64,000 bases of DNA from Anoplolepis gracilipes (taxonomy: Eukaryota > Arthropoda > Insecta > Hymenoptera > Formicidae), in NCBI RefSeq assembly GCF_047496725.1, contig NC_132982.1, positions 9,388,501 through 9,452,500 on the forward strand, in the 5' to 3' direction. Below the pieces are notes generated by a model that saw only the letters and a list, made by a program, of their open reading frames with translations, ran no database searches and was not told the DNA's origin. This document shows, piece after piece, positions 37,885-50,837 of this stretch (positions are counted from its first letter, which is position 1; the number at the start of each line of letters is the position of its first letter). The position numbers and the translations under genes were made by a program.

Positions 37885-38663
37885 TATTTAATATTATTTT
37901 TTTCTTTTAATTATTTCTCATAATGAATGAACGAAGCGAATTTTTTAGCAATTTTCGTATTAAAACAAATGGTGCATAAATTTCTACGCAATAAAAAATG
38001 ACCTAGCGAAATACACTTTCATAAGAACCGAAAAAGTCGAAGCGATTAATTAAACTCTCTTTTATTTACTACTTAATATAACTCGAACACATCCGATTTA
38101 ACGGGAATGTAACACCGGCAAAAGAATTTCACGATAATTCACGCGAAAGAGTGAGTTACTTTTGTCCGCATGTCCGGAATCTCTCATCTCGTTGATCCAA
38201 AAAGTGGAATAAAGACGCTTCACAATCGGAGAGATCTCGTTAACGCGCCTCTCAAAACGATTTTTAAGAATGTGTGCTTCGGTTTCGCTGGAAAAATTCG
38301 AAAGTCATGATTTTTGTTCGATCGCTACCGAGATTCCAAGCGGCGTGTCCCTCTTTGTCCTACTTACGTGTAGTGACTTATCACGAGACTACATATATGT
38401 AAAAGTGAAAACTCGTAGATAAAATAAATTCTTTTTTTCATTCTTCTAAAAGTACATTTTAATCTTACAAGTAATATTATTATATCGAATGTATGAAAGT
38501 AAGAGGAGACAGGAGGAAGAAAAAAATAGAAACAAAAAGAGTCGAGATCATTGTTAAGATCTGTTAAAATTCCATGCTGTCAGATGTAACTAAAAAAAAC
38601 GTTTGTTTACACATTAGAAATTGCAGCTGCAATTGTAACAAAAAGTTAATAATTAATATTATA
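37839..38663. other. PRIM1 3' flank
   Basis: A (TA)n run is followed by a GC-richer patch at about 38,090-38,400 with no exon. The sequence nearest the gene (38,420-38,663) is likely 3' UTR of the minus-strand primase gene, with TTTATT (AATAAA on the minus strand) near 38,423. Confidence 0.4.
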
Positions 38664-40592
38664 CTACTTACGTTTTCCTTTTAATCTCTGCTCTCGTCGC
38701 TCGGCTTCCAAGTGTCGTAAAAATTCTTGAAAAACGTGCAGTGATTTATTCAGGCTTGTTTTCTTATAATCTTTTATCCGTTTCTTATTTAACTCGTACG
38801 TTTCTTCTTCGGCTTTATCCCGTATATCATACGCGTTGATCTCCTCTATTAACGTCATTATTGTAGGAACCTTGTCAGGATCAAATTTGTCTACCACATT
38901 CGCATTGAACGGTATGCAAATTTTGCCAGTTTTCGGATGAACGCAGAAAGGAGATTTTAGTAAGTGATTTAAACCTTTGCTCACATTTATGTCTAATCTT
39001 GGATATGAGTACTGCAATTTTATTTCCTCTATTAAGTGGCGATATAAGTACCATTTTCGATCTCCCTAAAATATACGGATTAAGTAATAATTTTAATATT
39101 TCGATTTAAAATATGATAAGCGATGTCGTAGAAAGAATAGTGTATTTGTACCTCTGTTCGTTTAGATTCGATATATTGTACGAATGCGTGCCATCTTGCT
39201 TCACTGGTACTATGTTTGTTGAACAACGCCTTCACTTCTTGTCTATCTTCCTCATTAGGCAGTATTGGGAGAAATTTCTCAATTCCTTCTTCTGTACCCA
39301 ACATATTCTGCTCTTTAACGCACATTTCGATAAAGATAGGATCAATTACATCAAGAGCACGCCTGCGATATATACGATGAAACTTTTATTTCTAATTTTT
39401 ATTTAAGATACTATATTAAAAACCTCATATAAACCTACTTGATAGAATGGTGAATTTTATCACCTGCAAGATGTACTTTCTTTTTCATAAATTCACCTCC
39501 ACCTATAACTTGCAAATATTCGGCAACTGCCGCTCGTATTTGTCCTGACAAAGTGCGAGCTGTAGAGTCACATACCCAACAATGAATACCTCTCCTGCCA
39601 GAGAAAACCCACAAAATATGTTTATATCCAAAGTCCACTGTAAAAATCAAGCATTTAATTACTTTAGAATTGTTTTTAATATTAAAAAGCAATATAATGA
39701 TATAGTAGATGTCTTACATCTTAATGCGGCATCCAGTATCTTGCAAGCAAGCGACATAAATTTCCAACATTTGTTACAAATATCTGCTCCTTTACAACAT
39801 GTTCTTACTTCATCATAATCAGTCATATCTATGTCAAATACTAATTCCCTCTCTACCGGCTGAAAATTAGGACCTCTTCTTTGATCTTTTGGTCTAAAAT
39901 TAGATACAAAATGTTATTTTTTTATACTCTTTATAGTATATAAAAACTAAAGAATAAAATACAAATACAAACAAATCTAATCAATTATATATCATTGTAG
40001 CTTCTTTTTCTTATTATCTTTATTTTTCAACTAGTAAACTTTTAATATTAATAATGATTACTATGTACATTGTTCTAAAAAAGATATAACTAATGGCTTA
40101 ACTAGTAATATTTTTAATATCAAAAATTTAAAAATTATTACAAGTAATGATTAATTATTAACTGTTTTAATATAGAAATAAACTCTGTTAAAGAATTCAT
40201 TACTGAAAAATGTAGCAAAATAAAAATATCTTGATACTTGACTGGATATTGTAAACTGCTCCTATATCAATTTTATGTGGCAGTAGTCTTTTAATTTCAT
40301 CCGATAATGCCTTCTGATCATTGAATGACTGGTAACGTATATAAATATCATCGGAAAGTGTGAAAGAAAATTCTCTCTTGCTAAACATAGCCGCTGAAAA
40401 GAAATAGAAAAATATGAAATACGTTAAACATTGAAGATACATTGAGAAAATTATTATACATATAATCAACAAGTATATAAATTTCTTAATCTTACCATTT
40501 CCATAACTTAGCCACCTATGATAGTCAGCAAATGGAAACAATCTTGAATAATAAACTGGTAATAAATCGAGTAAATCCGACACATCACCCAT
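38664..40592 (-). CDS. PRIM1: DNA primase small (catalytic) subunit, PRIM1
   Basis: This subunit synthesises the RNA primer in the DNA polymerase alpha-primase complex in the nucleus. Six exons join in phase: 40592-40496, 40393-40243, 39893-39718, 39637-39439, 39362-39152 and 39065-38664. The product is 411 residues, close to the ~420 of animal PRIM1. The start is MGDVSDLLDLLPVYYSRLFP. Exon 2 holds REFSFTLSDDIYIRYQSF and KIDIGAVYN. Exon 3 has the metal-binding aspartates in VFDIDMTDYD (about D103 and D105) and a Cys cluster CC...CNKC (about 115-125) like the family's zinc site. Exon 4 has the nucleotide-binding SGRRGIHCW. Exon 6 has the third catalytic Asp in RLDINVSKGLNHLLKSPF (about D303). 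The exon 2 donor (CCA|GTCAAG) is weak but gives the conserved reading NIQPKDQRRG. The stop (AAG TAG) overlaps a strong donor, C|GTAAGT, so an alternative C-terminus is conceivable. Confidence 0.95.
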
Positions 40593-40789
40593 TATAATTG
40601 TTATTAATACAAATATGTGTATCTATATCTAAGGTTATGCATGCACAATTTAGGATTTTTCAAATATTATTACAAATATTCTGTCTATTTAGAGATATTA
40701 TTTTAAATAATATTATGTATGTACGTTTAAAAAAAGCATAAACTGTGTGTGTTATTAAATTACAACAAAAAGGACATCATCATAACGAA

Positions 40790-40804
40790 AAACTGGCGCG
40801 AAGT
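40790..40804 (-). promoter_or_regulatory. E2F-like site upstream of PRIM1
   Basis: TTCGCGCCA on the minus strand (40,802-40,794), about 200 bp upstream of the primase start, matches the E2F core TTSSCGC. Primase genes are S-phase genes and classic E2F targets in animals, so the location fits. The role here is inferred. Confidence 0.5.
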
Positions 40805-40984
40805 TTATACAACTTGAGTCGAAGGAGGTAAGGTAAAGTTAGATTAAGTTAGGTTATTTCAGTAGAACATGATTTAAATTGAATATATGTGCATTTTATG
40901 TTTTTTTATTTTATGTTTTTAATAATATTTATTAACATATTAATAAATGTATATTATATATTTATTATATATATTTATATATAT

Positions 40985-41017
<33 letters not shown>

Positions 41018-43273
41018 TAATGTTTAATAACATATTTAAATTTATTAATTTAAATCTTGTTCTATATCTCCAGGATTTCCTTATCAATAATTTAGTAATA
41101 TTTCTACATAAAAATGTATGAATAATAAATGTAATATAAAAACTTGCATTTTAATAATATAATTTTATTTACAATTTCGTGCACGTTGCATATATATGTA
41201 TGTATATATGTATTACATATTCTATCAAGTATATAAGTGAAAAAAAAATAATTCAAGATATATCCTAACTTAATCCAATATAAAAATTAGATTCTTATAT
41301 TAAACGAGAAAAATATTAAAAAAAAAAAAAAAAGTAATAATAATAATAAAATTAATACACTTTTTTTATATAATACAGTCTTCAAATTCGACAAGAATTA
41401 TATTGTTTCTATTCGCCTTCGCTATCTGTTACATACAAAATTATGGAGTTAAACCATTCGTTTTCCATTATTTTGTGTAACTTTTTATTTGCATGCATGA
41501 TTTACACACATGATTGATTCACATCGTCACATCTGCATGACGATCATATATCATGATTCATGCCCATAATGCTTATTCTAAACATTGTTTTTTAATAAGA
41601 CAAATATCACATAGAAGTGATTAACAAACAAAAAAATATATATATTTAAAAAAAAAATATATATATATATTAAAAAAAAATTATATATATATATATATAT
41701 ATAATGTATATATATAGGATGGGCTAAATAACCTGTGACAGGCTATTTTCTTCGAATATTTAAAAAAACGTACCTTATTCAATAAAAAAATAAAGAGTAC
41801 CTTCTTTTTGTCCCCCTAAAAGTCTCTCCAAAAAATTTTCCTACGCGCCAAGTAATCAGAACCATGTGCCATTTAATTACATTAAGTAAAAAAAATTCAA
41901 GTCCATATCTCCAATAGTTTCGGAGAAAATAGTCACAGATTATTTGACCCACCCTGTATATATTATATATATGTTATAATAATCAAAGAAAATAATTTGA
42001 TGGTCAGACTCTCTATCAATAAAACTAAATTTTATATGTATAATAATAGATAGGATAAGTTGGCAGAAGTTTAACAAATCTAATGAAAATGGAGCGGAAT
42101 TAATTAGATTTTTATCAATTCGTCTTTTTGTCAAAAATTAAGATCCTTTTGTTCAAAATCTCATTGACAAAGACTTAATTTTAAATATCCTAAACAAATG
42201 TTCTATAGTCGATGTGTAAAATACAACTTATTATTTTCTTTGATTTGATTGCCTTTATTCTTATAAAAGAAAAAAGGTTCATATTGGATATTAAACTATT
42301 TTACGCAATATTAAAACTGTACTTCGGTTATAAAGTATAGTAAATAATATTAGACATATATGAAACTAAGAGAGAGAGTCTAAATTGAGTGAAATCAGAA
42401 AATCAAAATTATCGATTATACAATTAACATATTAGCACATGCATACACCACCCTATTGTTATATGTTTATGCTTTTTTCTTACATAAACGTTATTCGCAT
42501 ATGTGTGAATATATTTACATATATCTAATTGTAATGTGTGTGATTCATATGCTTATCTTATATCTAATAATTATACAGCTAGATTGCATTTATTGTTAAA
42601 GCTATAATAATGTATAATAAATTTTATGACAAATATAATTATTTACAAATATTTTTTATGTATAATTTCAAAAATTATGAGTAATGCTTATAATCATAAG
42701 ACATATTATAAGTATTTATATCTCATAAGTATTTATATAATTTTTTATAAATAAATATTTAATATTGTCTAATCTTTAAAAATTGCCACATTACTGTAAT
42801 ATGGATATAGATTATAATAGCCAAAAAAAAATATTTTGCAAAAATGTTTAGCTCTGGCCGCCTGCGGTTTACAGTTTAACATTAAATAAATTGTTATATT
42901 ATAAAGTAAATAATAAAGACTCGATAGCAAATATATCTCACAAATATATATTGGCTACATTTAGAAAACACTACAATTGAGGGATCAAGTTAAAATTACT
43001 CTGATTATTAAAACTAAATATGTAACAATTAACGTTCATAAGCAATTGTTACAAAATAGTTGCATAATCATTGTATTTTTTGAATGTAGCTCGGACATAA
43101 AAGATTTGCTTTAACATTAGAACAATTAGGCCATTAAAAACTTAAACTGAAAGAAACAAATTTGTTTTATTTGTTTCATTTGCTGTTCTAATATTAGCTA
43201 ATACATGATTTCTGTTTACTTTTCATGAATTATCAAGCTATCATGGTGCATTGTTGAGAAACGATATTCTACT
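40805..43273. other. Intergenic DNA between PRIM1 and the CREB3-type gene
   Basis: AT-rich with several (TA)n tracts (about 40,976-41,020 and 41,640-41,712) and one MITE (listed). The part nearest 43,273 is probably 3' UTR of the minus-strand bZIP gene. An AATAAA hexamer overlaps that gene's stop codon. No further genes. Confidence 0.45.
41715..41956. mobile_element. MITE-like element, family 2
   Basis: A 242 bp element has terminal inverted repeats of about 26-27 bp. The left end reads ATAGGATGGGCTAAATAAC and the right end, reversed, reads ACAGGGTGGGTCAAATAAT. Both continue to CTGTGAC. TA flanks both sides, as for Tc1/mariner-type insertion, though the left flank is a (TA)n run so the duplication is hard to prove. 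It has no coding capacity and no other copy in the window. Confidence 0.75.
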
Positions 43274-46200
43274 TTATTTATCATGAGGCATCTGGACGAG
43301 AACTGTTCTAGTGCCTTCAGTATCAGAGATATTGATTTTGAGCTCGTTAGTAAGAGCTTCAAATTTGTTTATTACTTTAGCTGTCTTCTGCCCACCAGGA
43401 TTTGGCGGTGGCCATACATCGTCCAATGGTGGCTCGATATATTGTTTCTTCATTTTTGAAACGGTAAGATACGGTTTTAAACCAAGCGTTCCTCCCACAT
43501 GATTCATAGAAGAGACGTATTTAGTTGCGCCTTCATTATCAATGCGGGCGCGTTTATAAAGAGGCATCTGCACTACCGGACTGTAATCATGGTCTAGGAG
43601 ACCTTCAACTTCCTGCAACAGCTCCTCACCATATTGTTGTAGTTCTTCGTCCATTAGTTGCTTTGTATATAACAAAGTTCTCGAGCGGCCTAAAATTAAA
43701 GCACAATTGTCTCATGAAATTATTTATTTATTATAACTAGATCATATAGAAAGTTAATCAAAATATAAATATACACACACACACACACATACATACATAC
43801 ATATATACAATATACACGTTGATATATTTATCAAGTATTTATTTTTCGAATTTTATAATTTTATAATCATGTGACTGTAGTTACCAAAAATTACAAATTT
43901 TAAAATTATTCTTGTATAATATGGAGTAGCAATAAATACATATATAAAGTACTATATATTCAAAAAAATATACCATACATATGTATACATACGCGTATAC
44001 ATAATGGAAACCATAATAAAATAATTATTCGAGCATCTCTTTGAATAAATGATTATAAAAATAAATAAAAATTTGAATTATGTATTGTGGAAAGTCTTAA
44101 ACTTTCGAATATTTATATATTCATTATTTACGCAGATTGTTAAGGGAAAAGAATCAATTTGTATTTTAACTTAGTGATAAAAAGAGATAGAAAGATAATA
44201 GAAAAATCGTTATGACATTTAGGTTCTTTGCCATTGTATCTTATCGTCGATTATATTTAAAAGAAAGTCTTAATGGATAGTCACTCTGAGTCATCCTCTT
44301 TGTGTGTGTGTGTGTGTGTGTGCGTGTGTAATAGAGATGAAAAGAGCTCGCAAAACTAGAGATAGAAAGTGAGAAGGAAATATATTTTCGGAGAAACGGA
44401 ATAAACAGAAGGTAGAAAGAGATAAAGAAAAATAGTAACTTAACAGCGATTAGAAACAGATATAGATAATCAGAAACAATAATAGTACAATAAAACACAG
44501 GAAACAGGTAAGATCGAATTATAAAGAATTATGTATTTTAGATATGCCCAGGTATCTAAGAAAATAAGAACAGAAGAATCACTAAAAGATTAGAACGAGA
44601 CTTAGATCCGGTTGTGAAGAGTTCAAAAAAAAAAAGATCATGACAAAAGCAGGGAGATAATCTATGCAAATCGTGTCTAAGAGAAATGGAATCGATTGAA
44701 CACATGACAAAGCATTGCATCAGAAAAGTGAGTAACAATACGTCGAGCTGCTGACTCAGCAATATGGGAGACTGAATAGAATGAATGAATGAATGAATGA
44801 ATGAATGAATGAATAAAGAATGTTTTAAGAGAAAGAAAAAAAAATTATTTATTTTATTATAATTATGATTTATTATAAATTGAATTATTTGTGATAGACT
44901 GGGTTTTTAGAAACAATTACTAAAGACTGGTTTTATAGTTAGGAAAACATAAAGTAATGTAAATAATATACCTTTATCAAATGGCATAAAATAAACTACT
45001 ATTACTATATTTTGATCGAAATATTTACATCAAAAGTTACTCGAAAGAAAAATTGTCTGAACAATAAATGGATCAGCGAAAGGAGACCAATGCTCCCCTG
45101 TCTTTATTTAGAAAGTGGTGAGACTACTTTTTAACGATCCTATAGGCACGCTCCGGTTCTTGCATGATACAATATTTTATTAAAAGTAATATAATAAAAT
45201 ATTTCGGAAACGTTGCATTTTCGGAAAAAAAAAAAAAATATTTTAGACAAAATTTGCAGAAAAGTTGGTCAGACGAGTTAACGATCTATCGTTAATCCCT
45301 AAAAGTCACATCAAGATTATCTTATGTTTCTTTTTTATTTTCCATTTGATTCATAAACAATGTTTAATAAAAAAATTATGTTTTCTAATATTTATAAATC
45401 GAGTAATTTTTAAATAAAAAAATCTCCTTTTTGATTTTAATTAATACTCATTTATATTTTTCCAATTTTCAAGAAACACACATACACGTATATGTATGTG
45501 TACTGTTTACACTTAGAAAAAAATCAAACGATTTTTCATAAATTGTACAAAAGAAAAAATAATAATAATAAATAAAAAAGAAATGAAATATTTTCAAACT
45601 TGTCAAAAACTTGTTTATTACTTTTTTTGACGACTTTAGACAACGTGTAAAAATTCCATGCATGCTATTTCTTGCAATACGCAATTACGACGAAATTGGA
45701 GAATACTGATTCGCGAAAATTCATAGAATTTATTGTGTGCACTGCTCAATATTACGAAATAAGTTTGAAGAAACTTGATACTAAATTGACACGCGAACTA
45801 TATGTATACAAGAAGGCATTTTATATCATATTATAATTAGAAAATGTTGTTATACTATTACAATCCATTTATATCTCTTTTTTAAATAAATGTATATCTT
45901 TAAATTTTAATAATTTTAAATATATTTTAATGTAAATATTAATATATTTTATTGCTTTTTAATGCAAGAAATCTTGAATTGAAAGAGCACATTATATAAA
46001 GACTGCCATTATATAAAGTCTTATAAATATTCTTATCAATGTTTGTAATTTACTGATATCGTTATTGATACTTAGTCTGTGTTTCATGATAAATAACGAT
46101 ATAATATCAAGGACAAACGTTTACAAATTCTGGATGTTATTCATAAAAAGAATATTTACAAATGCTATTACTTTTAAATTTTGAAAATTAAAAACCTATC

Positions 46201-49200
46201 CTGCATCTAACTATTTATATATTTTGTTACTATTTATCAATATTATATATGTAATTAGACATAATTACTTAGAGATATTATTAGTTAGCACATGATTCAT
46301 CAATCTAAAAATAAAAAGCAAACAAAGAGACAGACGTTGAATAAAAATGCAAATTTTAAAAACAAATATATTCTTTCGGTTTGAATTTCCGTAAAATTGA
46401 ACGTCCCAAGGTGACTTGTATTATCAAAACAGATGTTATTAAAAATTACAATTTCAATGATTAATGTAACCCTATACAGAGTTTAGATCACTAGTAGAAT
46501 TAAGAGAGATAAATGATATACTTTATGGTAAACATAAAAAGAGTAATAAAACTTACCCGCCAATGATGCTTTCTCTGATTGTTCCTGCTCTTGAGTTAGA
46601 TCGTTATTATTATTATTGGAGTGTGATCGCAAGTTGGGTAAAGCGACGAGAGCTAACGAAAGCAGCAAGACCATCAGGCAAGTTGCTGGTTGGGCACTCT
46701 TGTTGCCTTTTTGTATGAGCGCTTGTAATCTCTTTAATTGACCGGCTAGACTTTGATTTTGCGATTGTAAGGCCTTGATCCGCTTCAGTAAGCTTATATT
46801 TTCTTCCGTGCACTGTTTCACACGATCTTCCAAACCGTCCACGTATTCCTTTTTCCTTTTGCGGGAATCTTGCGCGGATATCTTGTTGCGAATCTTACGT
46901 CTAATTCTCTTTAATTCACGCTCTTCGTGCTTCGTCAATGGATAATGACTCGGCAATGTAATGCCTTCTTTTTGCAATAGTCGCTTCTCTTCGGCGTTTA
47001 ACTTGAGCCGCGGATAGGGTGAGTCCGTTTCCGACGGCACCTCGTCACTCGAATTGCAACTTTTGTCACTGCTGGAATCCTCTTGCTTAATCGTCATCTA
47101 ATTTCATTGCAACATGAAAAAGTTATTTAAAACAACGTTTACATACACCGCTGAATATAACGTCGATGTAATTATGTTTTAATAAATGTATAAAAAAAAC
47201 TGACAAGATATACATGATAATTATGTAATGATTGATTAACGATTATATCTATAATTTTTATGTGAATATATATGAAATATAAATAAGTTTAAGAGATTAT
47301 TAAAGATCTTTTTAAATATTACATTTCGTATATATTGCCCACCTGAACAGGTTTATTAATAATGTTTGCTTGATTGATTTTGAAGCCTTTCAGATTTTTC
47401 GCTTGAGTGGCGGTCATGATTTTAATAGTTCGAACTTCTTTCATGTCTTTCAGACTAACTGGCAATAGAATAGACCGTGGGTTACCAGACCCATTACCCA
47501 CAGGAGTGACGCGTATCAATTGTTGAATAGTCTGCTTTCCATTACAAGTCAAATTGCGAACATTCATAGTATTTTTCTGTGGTGTAATACGAATTTCCTG
47601 TTTAGGTGCTGGATCTGTAACATAAAAAAAATTTTTTATTATTTTATCTACTACACATTACTTCCTTTGGTAATATAATATATTAAAGAAACAAAAAAAT
47701 ATTATATTATCACATATTATTAAAAAAATATTTTGCTCGAATATAGAATCTTACCAGCGTCAAAAATCGATTGCTCTGTCGCAATATTAGCACTCGTGTT
47801 TGGCATAGTATTGTTTGGCGTTACAACGGCAACCAGAGTTTGCTCGTAGTCCATCTCTTCGACTACGTCGGTAGCTGGTGAACCAATATTAGAGCTTACG
47901 ACAGATCTAACGGGGCTATCTACGCTGCCCAAAGACGGACTAGCTGCAGGCTCGAAGTCTACAAAGTCTTGCGGACTGCTCAAATCAGAGTTGCTGATCT
48001 CGATTTCCTCTGCATTATTATCCGTCCTCGACAAAAATGGACTCAATTGCTGTTCGTAGGGAAGACTCAGTATACTGGAGAGGCCACTGTCCGACGAAGA
48101 GGAGGGGACTGTTTCCAGATCCTTGCCGATCAAGTTGAAATCGAGTTGTGAGTCTTCCTCCATCTTTAAGATCGAGGCAAATAAATCGTCGGAATTTGTG
48201 GGACATTCCTCTGCCTGTAATAAATTATATGCTTGTCATTTTTTTTGTATACAATCTTTCTATACCGATATACGTAATATTTTATTAATATATAATAAAC
48301 TTTGAAAAATATAGAAATTTAGTAATAAATAAAGAAATTAAGAACGTGATATGTAAAGAGCTTGTATAATCAAAATCAACAAATATATTTTATTTCTAGC
48401 TCAAACAACTGTTATCACATACTCATTCCGGTAGGAAAAAGATAATGCGACGTATTAGGCTTATCAGAGGAAAATTAATAAGAAAAGCAAAGTACTTTTC
48501 CTTTTTCAAACTATAATGTAATAAGTTTATTGTCTTAATAATAATAAAAATAACTTTACTATTAACTTCATAATTTTATCTATATATATATATTTTTTAT
48601 TTAAATTATTATAATGTATAAATATATATAATAATAAATTATTAATAATAATTTTATTATTAACTTCACAATTATATATACATATATATATTGATATCGT
48701 ACGTAAAAAAAAATAATAGATATGTATATCGGTATGCAATGTAGAGTTAAGAAAGGAACGAAGAAGTTCCGTAAGTTAACGGTACTTATTCGAGGGTCAT
48801 TCGCCGTAAACTGTACGTGAATGTAAGTTTGAAAGGAGATAGAAAAAGAAATATTTAAATTTCTGTAAATGTATTAGGAGGTGCTCTCTGTTACAACCCT
48901 AAAAGTATTAAATATATATGTTCGAGAAAAAAATATTATTTAATAATTACTTATATTAACAAGAGAGAAAAAACAATACGTGTGTATGATAAAATATTAA
49001 TAAAAATGATTTTGGACATGCATAGATAATAAATATTGTTTATATAACAAAAATGAGAGAGATTATATATTATGTAATGCTAAATTCTGAGATATGTATA
49101 AATGCATTTGTCGCATGTTTTGACGCATTTTACAAACTTTTTGCTTTTGTTTTTTTAAACGCACTAAACACTAAATAAAAAAAACTTGTTTTAAACTCTT

Positions 49201-50837
49201 TTTTGATTTTAAGTTGCCGGTAAATGGGCACAATATGGTATATCAAACAATATGTATTCCATTTTAGCGGCAGACTCAAGGCCGTAGACGCGAGCACGTG
49301 GATGGTTAGCGCCATATGTTAATTAAAAACTCGGCTTCTATCAAACTGTTTCTGAAAGACACAAATATATTTGTGATACTGACAAGCTTCTTTATAAGGC
49401 GCATATATTTTTTGTGAAATAATTTCTTATATTAATACGTATTATCATTAGTCTACTAATATCGCGAATGCACTTCTTGCACGATCTTAAACAATAAATT
49501 CAACATAATCGTATAATTACGATTGCGATAAAAGTGACGTAGATTATTTGTGACAAAATAAATGAATAAAATTCCCGTTCTTGTGATCTCCGTACGTTAA
49601 CGTGTACTTAATCGAGAACACGTGCGTGCATTAATCCGTACCATATGTTGACGTAGATTAAACACAATTTTGCAATATAACCGGATTTATTAATAAAACG
49701 TAGTTTTTAATAACAAATACGATTGTCGTTACAAAAATTAATAAAGTTATGACTTTAGACGCCGTTCCAATAATTGTTGATTACATTATAAAGTAATAAA
49801 ATGCATCGTTTTACGCTAATCGTTCCGTAATGCAACTGTTTTATTTGTTCTTTAAATAAACAGTTTGAATATGCACGAGAATTTGAATGTGCATGTTGTA
49901 ATCGAATTTGTACTAATAATAACAATAATAAATAATGTTTTGTTTCATGGATAAAAAAAGAATTATTCAAACATGATAATTAATAATCAATTTAATCGAT
50001 GAATTCAAAGCTTTTACTTGTTGCTATGAAAAATAAATAGAATATCACAAAATATTTTACTGGAATTTTTCTGCAATAAATTTTCCAACTATTACTTCTT
50101 CTCTGAGAAATATCTAACTGTTAGTACCGTTCAATCAAAATGAGACAATTAATTCAGGGAATGCAACAGTTGGATAACGGTCAAATTCATCAATGTAATT
50201 GATCTTGATTTTTGGATCTAACAATAAAGATTAATAATCACAAACTTCTTACTAAGCACTTGTGTTCCCTGAACAGCAGCTGAACGCATCAATATAAGTT
50301 GATAATTTATATTCTATATTATTGTAATTATCTTCTATTTTATACATAAAGCATATTTTATATATATATATTAATACACACACTAATGTAGTTAAATAAA
50401 TAATTTTCTTTAAGAGTGTAAAAAATAAAAGAACAACAGATCTTACAAAAAAAAAAAAAGTAAACATTTTAAATTTGAGAATCTTTCATTGTTTCTAAAT
50501 ATTATTATTTAAATACTTCCAAAATGAAATGAGTGATGAATATAAATGAGTAAATTCCTATTATTAAATAAATATTTCCTCTGAAGTGAAGTAGAGATCG
50601 TGAAAAATGTTAATTTGCTTTAGACGATTATCAAAGTAAAACCCGCTGGCAAACCACGTGCATGACAATCTCAACAGATGAGATTGCGGAAAATGAACGA
50701 GACATGAGACTCACCGCGATGACATCGTCGCCATAATTATCAACGAACAGTTCATCCTTTACGTCCCCCTTAAGGAACGTGTTTTCTAGCAAATCGAACA
50801 GGTTCATGTCTGACGACATCCCTATCGGATTTGACAT
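43274..50837 (-). CDS. Creb3: CREB3-family (CREB3/CREB3L-like) membrane-tethered bZIP transcription factor
   Basis: Five coding exons join in phase: 50837-50715, 48214-47755, 47614-47343, 47097-46557 and 43689-43274, giving about 603 residues. The start is the first ATG (MSNPIGMSSDMNLFDLLE) after an in-frame TAA. The N-terminal half is acidic and Ser-rich, like a transactivation domain. Exon 4 has the family-specific lead-in (LTKHEERELKRIRRKIRNK), the basic region with SAQDSRKRKKEYVDGLE (about 348-370), a leucine zipper (about 371-415) and a transmembrane helix CLMVLLLSLALVALPNL (about 424-442). The C-terminal ~160 residues would lie in the ER lumen. Family members are released by Golgi site-1/site-2 proteases, and an RxxL (RTLL, at the start of exon 5) is a possible site-1 target. 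The membrane segment separates it from fly CrebA, as I recall that protein. Assignment to CREB3 versus CREB3L3/4 is not settled. Intron 4 carries a dead retrotransposon. Confidence 0.9.
44541..44814 (+). pseudogene. 3' remnant of a non-LTR retrotransposon
   Basis: Plus-strand translation shows, in one frame with stops, PRYLRK, then RTRLRSGCEEFKKKKD. After a frameshift it reads CKSCLREMESIEHMTKHC. The last fits the CX2CX8HX4C zinc-knuckle at the C-terminus of many non-LTR reverse transcriptases, and the order (YLRK, R-x-R-x-G, CCHC) matches those proteins. It ends in a (GAAT)n tail at 44,779-44,814, typical of 3' tails of such elements. At least two in-frame stops and a frameshift make it inactive. 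It sits antisense in the last intron of the CREB3-type gene. The clade (R1/I/Jockey-like) is not resolved. Confidence 0.65.
44779..44814. repeat. (GAAT)n tetranucleotide repeat
   Basis: Nine near-perfect GAAT units, probably the 3' tail of the retrotransposon remnant directly upstream. Confidence 0.95.
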
